Shown: positions 56,811 to 64,000 of the stretch, one piece after another
Numbering within the stretch: position 1 is the stretch's first letter
How the letters are laid out: the number at the start of each line of letters is the position of its first letter
NCBI RefSeq assembly: GCF_001267885.1
Contig: NZ_CP012382.1
Coordinates: forward strand, 6,931,001 to 6,995,000
Origin: Streptomyces ambofaciens ATCC 23877
GTDB taxonomy: Bacteria; Actinomycetota; Actinomycetes; Streptomycetales; Streptomycetaceae
DNA length: 64,000 nt
Direction of reading: 5' to 3'
The notes under the pieces: generated by a model
The model's database searches: none
What the model was told of the DNA's origin: nothing
The model's input: the letters and a program-made list of their open reading frames with translations, nothing else
Program-made: the position numbers and the translations under genes

Positions 56811-57553
56811 CAGGCGCTCTCATTCTCCAGGTCGTCGAGGGCGGCGAACGGGTCGTGCGTGCCGTGCGGGCTGCCGTCGCCCGCGGGGAGGGGAGTGGGG
56901 ACGGCGGTGGTGACGACGGTGCGCAGCGCATGCCGGCGGTGAGCGGCGTCGAAGCTGACCGGCTGGTCGCGCAGGACGTCGGCCGCATCGGTGGACTCGG
57001 TGGCGGTGGTCTCGCGCAGTACGGTCAGGGTCTGCGGGGATCGGTGGCGTCTGCGGTACCAGGCGGAGGCCTGCCACGGCACGCTCGTCAGCGCGTCCTC
57101 GAGCGTCGTCTCCTCGTATCGCCCGAGATCGACCGGTTCGGCAGGCGGACACGAACGCCGACCGAGGAACGGTGCGTAGACCGGGGAGCGCAGGGCGTCG
57201 TGCAGGCCGGCGATCAGGCGTTGGTCTCCCTCGACGGCGGCGACGAAGACGGCGTCGGCGAGGTAGAACCGCTCGGACAGCGGCATGGACGCCCCGGTGA
57301 CGCCGTGGCGGGCGGTGTGGAAGTCCCGGATGCGTGTGCCGGGCTGGTCGATGCGGACTCCGAACCGCAGAGCCGCGAGGGGGGCCAGGCGCGTGTCGTC
57401 GCCGCGTTCGATGCCGGCGGCCGCGGCGAGCAGGCCGACGATGCCGCTCTTGGTGGGGGCGGATTCGGTGGTGCGGCGGGTGAAGCGGGAAGAGGCCCCC
57501 CAGGACTGCAGGGGGCCTGCCAGGCGCAGCACGAGCACGCCGGTGTGGCTCAT
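56810..57553 (-). CDS. cas5e: Cascade subunit Cas5e
   Basis: A 247-residue Cas5e/CasD: LVLRLAGPLQSWGASSRFTRR and TTESAPTKSGIVGLLAAAAG are the diagnostic start; IRDFHTARHG and APFLGRRSCPPAEPV follow. It caps the 5' handle of the crRNA. ATG 57553 overlaps the cas7 stop (ATGA). Confidence 0.94.
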   Translation of the reverse strand: MSHTGVLVLRLAGPLQSWGASSRFTRRTTESAPTKSGIVGLLAAAAGIERGDDTRLAPLAALRFGVRIDQPGTRIRDFHTARHGVTGASMPLSERFYLADAVFVAAVEGDQRLIAGLHDALRSPVYAPFLGRRSCPPAEPVDLGRYEETTLEDALTSVPWQASAWYRRRHRSPQTLTVLRETTATESTDAADVLRDQPVSFDAAHRRHALRTVVTTAVPTPLPAGDGSPHGTHDPFAALDDLENESA

Positions 57554-58746
57554 GCGGGCTTCTCCAGGCGTTCGGTGACGGCCTGCCCCACAGCGGCGGC
57601 CAGCTCGCGCAGCGTCGATGCCTCGGTTCCGAGGTCGGCGATCTTCTGCGTGGCGGGGCCGACGCGCAGAACCCAGGTGAGGGTGGTGTCGGGGTCGCCG
57701 TAGGCACGCTCGACGTCCGAGGCGTAGGCGGCGAGCCGGTCGGCGGCCTCGCGCAGGTGACCGCCGCCGTCGCTGCGGACCGGATCCTCGAAGGCGGCGA
57801 CGTAACTGATGGGGCGGGTGGTGCGGAGCTTGACGACGACGGCGTCGGGCTCGGTGTGGTGACCGAAGGTGTTGATCTTCCCGGTGGGCAGCGAGTCGAC
57901 GAAGGCCTGCACGAACGCCTCGACGGCCCGGCGGACCGGCTCGGTGCGCGGTTCGTCGTCGCGCAGGCCCTGGCCGAGGTTGTCGGCGAGCAGGTGCACG
58001 CCGAGGGCGGCGTATCGGTAGAGGGTCGCGGAGTTGAAGTCGATGGTGCCGATCATTCCGGCGCCGGTCTCCTCGTCGGTGTTCTCGTCGTCCACGGCCG
58101 TGTAGTAGTCGGACTCGTTGTCGACCCGGTGGACGCTGAGGGCGTGGGCGACCTGCACGGCGGCGTCGACGTTGATGTCGGCGACATCGGCGACCATCCG
58201 TCCGAAGAGGGCGATGTCCACGGAGTGGCGGGTGTCCGCGAGTTCCTTGGCCCGGGCCTTGTTCTCCTTCTTCCTCAGGAACGCCGTGATGTCGGCGGCG
58301 CCTTCCAGCGCGAGGCGGGCCATGCCGTCGAGCTGCCGGGAGCTGAGGAAGACCAGGTACTTGGCCTCCGGGGCGGGGACGGGAGCGTCGTCCTTCTTCG
58401 CCTGGTCGGCCTTTCGTTTGGGGACCTCGGTCTTGAAGCCGGCGGCCCGCACCGCCTCGTCGGCGAGCTTCAGCGCCGTCTCCCGCTCGACGGCCGGGTC
58501 GAGCCCGGCGATCCGGTCGGCCAGGAGCTCCACGATCTTCTTCGTCCGCACACCCAGCTCGGCGGGGTCGAGCAGGTGCTCGTCCGCGAAGCAGGTGCGG
58601 ATGGCCCGCTTCCACGCCTGGCTGGAGACACGGGCGCGGGGGACTCCGCCGTAGACGGCCGTCTTGGGCGCGCCCGTGTCGTCGCGGTTGAGGTTGCTGG
58701 GCGGGACGGTCTGCAGGGCGTGCACGTCCAGGAAGATGCGGTTCAC
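57550..58746 (-). CDS. cas7e: Cascade backbone subunit Cas7e
   Basis: A 398-residue Cas7e/CasC: FLDVHALQTVPPSNLNRDDT, AVYGGVPRARVSSQAWKRAI and ADINVDAAVQVAHALSVHRV are family text. A charged insert (VPKRKADQAKKDDAPVPAPE, about residues 108-127) precedes YLVFLSSRQL. Six copies of this subunit line the crRNA in Cascade. GTG 58746 overlaps the cse2 stop. Confidence 0.95.
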   Translation of the reverse strand: MNRIFLDVHALQTVPPSNLNRDDTGAPKTAVYGGVPRARVSSQAWKRAIRTCFADEHLLDPAELGVRTKKIVELLADRIAGLDPAVERETALKLADEAVRAAGFKTEVPKRKADQAKKDDAPVPAPEAKYLVFLSSRQLDGMARLALEGAADITAFLRKKENKARAKELADTRHSVDIALFGRMVADVADINVDAAVQVAHALSVHRVDNESDYYTAVDDENTDEETGAGMIGTIDFNSATLYRYAALGVHLLADNLGQGLRDDEPRTEPVRRAVEAFVQAFVDSLPTGKINTFGHHTEPDAVVVKLRTTRPISYVAAFEDPVRSDGGGHLREAADRLAAYASDVERAYGDPDTTLTWVLRVGPATQKIADLGTEASTLRELAAAVGQAVTERLEKPA

Positions 58747-59480
58747 GAGGCGTCCTTGTCGGTGTCCGGGGTGGTGTTCTCGTCGGAGGCCGGGGTGGTG
58801 TTCTTCTCGGAGGCCGGAGCCGTGTTCTTCTCGCTGTCCGGCAGGGTCCGCGGCAGTTCGTGGAAGGAGCGGCCCCACCGGCGGCGCACGGCGGCGGGGC
58901 CGTCGGGCCACTGCCAGAGGTAGAGCTGGCCGGCGAGGAGCCCGTAGTCGAGCGGGACCGGAGTCTTCGCGCCGCGCAGCAGGGCGACGATGTCGCGCAG
59001 CCGCTGGGTGAGCGTGGAGAGGTCGGGGGCGGTACCCGCGCGGACCAGGCGCTTGCGGACGGGGGCGTCGGTGCCGTCGGCCGGCATGAGCCGTCGGACC
59101 GCCGCGCCCAGACCGCCCGGCCGTTCACGGGTGTGCCGGCGGTGCATGGGGACGCCGCGGGACTGCTGATGGAACGCCCACAGGGTGAGGGCCGCGTGCA
59201 GCGCGCTCTCGGCACGCTCCAGTTCCCGCTCGCTCAGCTGCCGCGACCCCTCGGCCGGAGCGTGGAGCGGGCCGGTGTCGATCAGGCTCCACAGATCGGG
59301 TGTCTCGCCCGCCTCACGGCCCGCGCCGCGACGCAGCCGGGCGAGAGCGGCGACCGCCGGGGACCTGTCCTTGAGGTACCCCTCCTGCCAGGAGGCGATG
59401 AGCGCGGCGGCGAGCTCCGCGACCCGCTGATGCACCGGGGCTGCGGAGGCCGGGGCGGATGTGGATGGGGTGGTGGTCAT
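58743..59480 (-). CDS. cse2: Cascade small subunit Cse2 with repeat tail
   Basis: A 245-residue Cse2/CasB: SALHAALTLWAFHQQSRGV, MHRRHTRERPGGLGAAVRRL and LDYGLLAGQLYLWQW are typical. The last 30 residues are a repetitive acidic tail (SEKNTAPASEKNTTPA...) encoded by three 24-bp units at 58762-58833, outside the family core. ATG 59480 overlaps the cse1 stop. Confidence 0.93.
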   Translation of the reverse strand: MTTTPSTSAPASAAPVHQRVAELAAALIASWQEGYLKDRSPAVAALARLRRGAGREAGETPDLWSLIDTGPLHAPAEGSRQLSERELERAESALHAALTLWAFHQQSRGVPMHRRHTRERPGGLGAAVRRLMPADGTDAPVRKRLVRAGTAPDLSTLTQRLRDIVALLRGAKTPVPLDYGLLAGQLYLWQWPDGPAAVRRRWGRSFHELPRTLPDSEKNTAPASEKNTTPASDENTTPDTDKDAS

Positions 59481-61261
59481 ACGTGCACCTCCGGTTCGGT
59501 CACGGCGTGTTCGGTCTCCGTCGGGCCGGCGGGCCCCGGGACGGACGGACCGTCGTCGGGCGAGGCGGTGCCCCTCTCGCCGGAGCCCCTCTCGCCGGAG
59601 CCGGGCGAGCCCTGTGCGTCCGGGTCCCCCAGAGCCCTGGCCAGGCGTCCCCGGAACCACACGTCGGCCAGACCGGCGTTCAGCCAATGGGTGCCGCCCC
59701 GGCTGTCGGTGTGCATCCGCCCCTCCCAGGCCGCTTCCCCCGCGGCGGCGATGAGACCGTCGCCGAGACTGCTCACCACCTGCCACACCTGGCGCTGCCA
59801 GGCGTGCCGGTGCTCGAAGGGGTCGGGCACCTCCGCCATGTGGGCCAGCCAGCCGCGGTAGCGATGATCCAGCGCGTCGAAGGCCTCGGCCCGGGCGACG
59901 GCCTTCGGCCCCTCCTGATCGGATCCGGCCGCCCGGGCCAGGTCGGCCGCGAGGTCGCCCAGGACCCGTACCGCCCTGTCGGCGTCCTCGGCCGCGGCGA
60001 TGGCCTGCCTGGCGTAGGAGGGGTCCTGCCCGTGCAGCAGGACGACCGGCATCGCCAAGCGGTCGTCGACCACCTCGTCGACCACGGACTGCTGGGTCCC
60101 GTACCTGACACCCGCCACCCGGGCGCGGACGAGGAAGCGGCGGGGCAGGTGGTTCTCGGTCACCAACCGCGCGACCCACTCGAGGATCCGCGGCCGCAAC
60201 CGCGAGGCCCCCTCGGCACCGCCGGTGTCTTCCAGCCGGTCGGCGAGGAGCGCGGCGATGCCCCGCCAGGCCGAACGGGCCGGATCGTGTTCCAGCGGCA
60301 GATACACGGGGGACTGCCCGAGCTTCTTCTCCTGCGCGGGGCTGCGCCGCCACGCGGTCATCGGCTCACGGCCGTGCATGTTCCGGGGGACCAGCGGATC
60401 GCCGTAGCCGAGGACGACCCCGTGGACACCATCGGCGTCGTGGTGCAGACGCACCCGGCGCGACTGCCATGTGTACAGATCACGCAGCCCTGTCGCGGAC
60501 CGTCCGTCGGAGCCCGGCCCGCAGGGCTCACAGCGCCAGGCCGGCAGGTCGGCGGGGGTGAACTCCAGCTTCTCGGTGTCCGCCGCGACCAGGTTGAGCA
60601 GCAGGGTCTCGCGCAGGGTGGCGCCCTCGACGAAGACGCCGCCCAGCCCGCCTGCCCAGCCGGTGCCGAGCGGGTACACCTTGCCGCCCTTGACCCTCTC
60701 GTCGCCGACCATGCCGGTCTTGATGCCGGACGTGTCGTAGGCGTGGACGTGGACGACCCAACGCGCCGCCTCGGCGAAGGTGAGGCGCTCGACGTTCGGC
60801 ATCCGCGCGCTGAAGAAGGGCTCCCCGGCCGGTACGTCGGCCACGATCCGGTTGAGGGAGAAGACCTCGTCCTTGACCGTCCGCAGGCCGGCGGTCTGCA
60901 TGAACGGCGAGACGGGGTGCAGGAGGTCGAACCGCTCGCGCTGCCGCTCCAGGTACGCCTGTACCGGAGCGAAGCAGTCACGGTCCTCCCACAGGTCCGC
61001 CCAGTCCTCGATGTCGCCAGGACCGTCCAGGGCGTCGTGCGCGACGGCCAGAAGGAGGCGGACCAGGGAGAACTCCTGGGTGGCCAGTTCACCCACGACG
61101 CACCGCACATCATCGGCCTGGGCGAAGACCTGGCGGAGCGACAGCTCATCCTCGGAGCCGTCACACCGCAGCACAGCGATCCATGGTCGGCTGGTCAAGT
61201 CGAAGGACAGCACCTCACCCCCGCCCGCGCCGGCATCGGAGGGCTCAGTCGTCTGCGTCAC
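59477..61261 (-). CDS. cse1: Cascade large subunit Cse1 (Cas8e)
   Basis: A 594-residue Cse1/CasA (Cas8e): FDLTSRPWIAVLRCDGSEDE, SPFMQTAGLRTVKDEVFSLN and GTGWAGGLGGVFVEGATLRE are landmarks; the last is the loop region near the PAM-reading domain. The C-terminal 45 residues are a low-complexity Gly/Ser/Glu tail with SGERG twice. It recognises the PAM and recruits Cas3. GTG 61261 overlaps the cas3 end by 17 bases. Confidence 0.93.
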   Translation of the reverse strand: MTQTTEPSDAGAGGGEVLSFDLTSRPWIAVLRCDGSEDELSLRQVFAQADDVRCVVGELATQEFSLVRLLLAVAHDALDGPGDIEDWADLWEDRDCFAPVQAYLERQRERFDLLHPVSPFMQTAGLRTVKDEVFSLNRIVADVPAGEPFFSARMPNVERLTFAEAARWVVHVHAYDTSGIKTGMVGDERVKGGKVYPLGTGWAGGLGGVFVEGATLRETLLLNLVAADTEKLEFTPADLPAWRCEPCGPGSDGRSATGLRDLYTWQSRRVRLHHDADGVHGVVLGYGDPLVPRNMHGREPMTAWRRSPAQEKKLGQSPVYLPLEHDPARSAWRGIAALLADRLEDTGGAEGASRLRPRILEWVARLVTENHLPRRFLVRARVAGVRYGTQQSVVDEVVDDRLAMPVVLLHGQDPSYARQAIAAAEDADRAVRVLGDLAADLARAAGSDQEGPKAVARAEAFDALDHRYRGWLAHMAEVPDPFEHRHAWQRQVWQVVSSLGDGLIAAAGEAAWEGRMHTDSRGGTHWLNAGLADVWFRGRLARALGDPDAQGSPGSGERGSGERGTASPDDGPSVPGPAGPTETEHAVTEPEVHV

Positions 61262-64000
61262 GGGTCACCTCAAGACCGTCACTGGGGCTGTAGCGGAGTG
61301 CAAACCCTGCCAGGTGGGTCTGACAGTCCTCGTCGAGAGCGAGAATCAGCTGGTCGGAGAGCCAAGGGCTGTCCTTGCCCTGCCACTTGGGCAGGTACAG
61401 CCGCTCCAGTTCCTCGATCGCCCGGTCCATCGTCTCGCCGGAGAACTGCAAGGGGAGCCGCAGCCCGCAGCTCGCCGCCGTACGGGCCGCGAACGGCGTC
61501 GGCGTCGCGTCCTGCGGCAGTTCGAGGCCCGCGCGTCGGCGTCCCCTGCCGTCCGCCTCGAGCCACGGCAGGGCGGCGAGACTCCCGTCCTCGCGCCGCT
61601 GGACCACCACGACCTCAAGGCTGTCCCGACTGTCCCGGACCTGCGCGCGCCCGGCACGGGTGTCGTCGGTGTCCCCCACACCGGCGGCGACCCAGCCGAA
61701 CAGCGGCCGTCCCGCTCTGCCCACGTCTCCCAGACGGAACACGGCAGCGCGCTCGGCCTGATCGTCGCGGTGCCGCTCGAACCGCTCGCCCGCTGCCTTC
61801 ATGGCGTCCTGCCAGTGGTCAGGCCCGACCGGCCCGTCCCCGTAAGCCTCCTGTACGAGTGGGCTGATGTCCGTCGGAAGCCGTACGGGGCGCCGGGATC
61901 CGCCGTCCAGGTGGGGGAGGAGTACCGCGGCTGACCGCAGCAGGGCGTGCTGCCCGTACACCGCGACCGACCCCCGCACCGGAGCGGGCACGTCCGCGGT
62001 CCAATCCACCCCCGTCACCAGGCAGCGCGCGATGCGCAGACGTTCCGGCCGCTCCCGCTGCCCTGGTCCGCGCCGGTGGCGGTGCAGGCGGCCCATGCGC
62101 TGCAGGAGCAGGTCGACCGGGCACAGGTCGCTGACCAGCAGGTCGAAGTCGACGTCCAGGGACTGCTCGGCGACCTGGCTCGCCACCAAGATGTGCCGGC
62201 CCGAGGGCCTCGCGTCCGTCTTCTCCGGAGGCCCGAAAAGACGGAGCAGTTCCCTGTCCTTGCCCGCCCGGTCGAGATCGACGAAGCACGAGTGGGCGAC
62301 GGTCACATCCCCGGCACCGAACCGGTCGCGCAGCGCGCGCGCCGTTTCCAGCACCCGTCTGACCGTGTTCCGGATCACCAGGACACACCCGCCGTCGGCC
62401 AGCTCGCCCTCCAGCCGGTCGGCCAGGACGCCCACGCCGTCGGCGAGCCGCTCCACCCGCACCCCCGACGACCGGGCGGACGCCCGCGGGCGGCGGACCA
62501 TCGGCACACCACCCAGAGTGACGGCGGTCAGCAGTGGATACGCGTCCGACAACACGGTCGCGTCCGCCCCTTCGGAGCTGAAGCTCAGGGTTTCCTCCCG
62601 ACCGGAGTACGCCGTCACCAGCTCACGCCTGCGTGAGGCCGGCAGCGTCGCGGACAGCACCACGACCGGGACCCGGTACGCACCCAGCCACGACAGCACC
62701 CGGTCCAGGTACACGCTCATGTAGGAGTCGTAGGCGTGCGCCTCGTCGATGACGACGACCTTCCCGGCCACGGCGAGGTGCCGCAGCGCCAGGTGTCTGC
62801 TCTTCAGCCCGGCGAACAGCAACTGGTCGATCGTGCCGGCGACGAACGACGCCAGCATGGCCTTCTTACGGCCCCGCAGCCAGGCATGCGCCACGAGTTC
62901 GGCTCCCGCGCGGTGCCGCTCCTGCGACTTGTGCCGGGAGGCCGGCGGCGCTTCGTCCACGCCGACGGCCTCGACCTGTCCCGTACGGGACATCAGACCG
63001 GCGAAGTCCTCGTTGAGAGCCGCTTTGGAGTGGGCCAGATGCACCGAGTGGCGCGAGCCGGCCACCCCCGGCAGTCGGTCCAGCCAGTCGAGCAGACGGG
63101 GAAACATCGCGTTGCCGGTGGCCATGGTGGGCAGGGTGAAGAACACCCCGCCCGCACCCGAGCGCGCCGCGAAGATCTCGGCCGCGGCGAGTGCCGCTTC
63201 CGTCTTCCCCTCACCCATCGGCGCTTCGACGATCATCAGACCGGGCGCCTCCAACTCCTGGGCGAGTTCCACGACCGTTTCCTGGACGGGCCGTACCTCC
63301 GCTCCCGCCGGCAGGGCGAACCGGGAGGCGAACAGCTCCTGAGCGCTGCAGTCCGTTTTCTCGGCCCGCCACGGTTCCGGCAGGTCCAGCCCCTCCCAGG
63401 CCGCGGCAAGACGCTCCTGGCCAGTGCGCGACGCCCCATCGGGAAAGTACGGGAAGAGGTCCGGATTGCTGGCGATCCAGTCGGAGACGATGACCAGCGC
63501 GGTGAGCAGCACCTGCACCGGTTGCGGCAGCTTGACCCGTCGCCATTCACCTAATCGTCCGGCCACACCGAACTGCTCGGCACAGGCGTCGAGCAGTTCG
63601 GTCTGCACCCGCTGCCAGACACGGCTGCTCGCGCCGGGTGTGCGCAGCAACTCCTCGTGCTCGTACAGGGCCTTGATCTGCCCGTGCTCGGGCGGCACGC
63701 CGTGATGTCCGCCCACAGCGACCGTGAACTGCCCGGTCCGAGCGGACGCCCACTCGTGCCGTTCCTCCAGCCATTCCCCCAGCAGCACCTGCCCGGCCAG
63801 TCCATGCGGCGCGATCCGGCGATCAGGCCCCAAGGCCCGCACGGAACGCATCTCCAGCCCTTGGTCGCGCATCCCGTCGGCGAGCTGCTCGACCTGGCAC
63901 GCGAACGCCGGTGTGGCCTTGCCGATGTCGTGCACACCGGCCAGCCATACGGCGAGGGCCCGCGCGTCCGGTTCCCCCTGCGGCAATATCTCGGCGATCA
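61245..64000 (-). CDS. cas3: CRISPR helicase-nuclease Cas3 (N-terminus beyond the window)
   Basis: At least 918 residues are present. The HD nuclease part has GVHDIGKATPAFACQ and VGGHHGVPPEHGQ; the helicase has Walker A EAPMGEGKTEA, DEAH box VVIDEAHAYD, and motif VI LLQRMGRLHRHRRG. The frame remains open to the right edge, with no stop or convincing start, and the metal-binding N-terminal His of the HD domain is not yet seen, so the gene begins outside. It degrades targets flagged by Cascade and heads the cas operon. Confidence 0.93.
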   Translation of the reverse strand, partial: IAEILPQGEPDARALAVWLAGVHDIGKATPAFACQVEQLADGMRDQGLEMRSVRALGPDRRIAPHGLAGQVLLGEWLEERHEWASARTGQFTVAVGGHHGVPPEHGQIKALYEHEELLRTPGASSRVWQRVQTELLDACAEQFGVAGRLGEWRRVKLPQPVQVLLTALVIVSDWIASNPDLFPYFPDGASRTGQERLAAAWEGLDLPEPWRAEKTDCSAQELFASRFALPAGAEVRPVQETVVELAQELEAPGLMIVEAPMGEGKTEAALAAAEIFAARSGAGGVFFTLPTMATGNAMFPRLLDWLDRLPGVAGSRHSVHLAHSKAALNEDFAGLMSRTGQVEAVGVDEAPPASRHKSQERHRAGAELVAHAWLRGRKKAMLASFVAGTIDQLLFAGLKSRHLALRHLAVAGKVVVIDEAHAYDSYMSVYLDRVLSWLGAYRVPVVVLSATLPASRRRELVTAYSGREETLSFSSEGADATVLSDAYPLLTAVTLGGVPMVRRPRASARSSGVRVERLADGVGVLADRLEGELADGGCVLVIRNTVRRVLETARALRDRFGAGDVTVAHSCFVDLDRAGKDRELLRLFGPPEKTDARPSGRHILVASQVAEQSLDVDFDLLVSDLCPVDLLLQRMGRLHRHRRGPGQRERPERLRIARCLVTGVDWTADVPAPVRGSVAVYGQHALLRSAAVLLPHLDGGSRRPVRLPTDISPLVQEAYGDGPVGPDHWQDAMKAAGERFERHRDDQAERAAVFRLGDVGRAGRPLFGWVAAGVGDTDDTRAGRAQVRDSRDSLEVVVVQRREDGSLAALPWLEADGRGRRRAGLELPQDATPTPFAARTAASCGLRLPLQFSGETMDRAIEELERLYLPKWQGKDSPWLSDQLILALDEDCQTHLAGFALRYSPSDGLEVTRDADD

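Overview
The window looks like a Streptomyces chromosome (or a very close actinomycete). GC is very high throughout, GTG starts and 4-base GTGA/ATGA stop-start overlaps are common, several genes look leaderless, and actinobacterial signatures are present: a conservon (cvnABCD), a DUF3662-type protein, CobF/CobK and a type I-E CRISPR-Cas system. Everything here was read by eye; no database search was run.

Left two thirds, about 1-34,460: ordinary arm-type chromosome. In order: a conservon with an added GAF protein (408-4539); threonine catabolism tdh-kbl with a LysR regulator (4750-7989); an XRE-cupin/GNAT pair and a YjbR protein (8027-9534); tRNA-Pro(GGG) (9668-9741); a complete Mrp Na+/H+ antiporter operon, mrpA(B)-C-D-E-F-G (9985-16759); a Nudix-like protein; a frameshifted amidohydrolase next to a glutamine-synthetase-like enzyme (a split FluG arrangement); a lipoprotein; a HhH-GPD endonuclease with a DUF3140 protein; an alpha/beta hydrolase; a thiolase and acyl-CoA ligase pair; a DUF3662-MinD fusion with a strong internal start; a TSUP transporter; cobK; a DHA2-type MFS exporter; cobF; a DUF309 protein; and a second, identical tRNA-Pro(GGG) (34382-34455). 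Three minisatellites (30, 28 and 30 bp units) sit in the gaps around cobK, the exporter and cobF.

Right third, about 34,456-64,000: an accessory island. Directly behind the second tRNA is a previously hidden mini-CRISPR locus: a leader resembling the main one, a repeat with 3 mismatches in 29, one 32-nt spacer and a second, decayed repeat. It is followed by an ABC exporter trio, a decayed plasmid partition pair (parA without a start codon, parB with a frameshift), a Trypco1 protein coupled to a giant trypsin/STAND/WD40 protein (candidate immune or conflict system), an extra dnaE interrupted by one in-frame amber codon, and an RHS polymorphic-toxin locus with an intact RHS protein, a silent orphan tip, small membrane proteins likely to be immunity factors, and a further RHS relic.

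The window closes with a complete type I-E system on the minus strand (cas3-cse1-cse2-cas7-cas5-cas6-cas1-cas2, nearly all with overlapping ends) feeding a 14-repeat array at 53780-54602 that is read leftward and contains a duplicated spacer. The mini-CRISPR and the main array carry related leaders in opposite orientation and bracket the toxin/partition/STAND island. cas3 runs off the right edge of the window.
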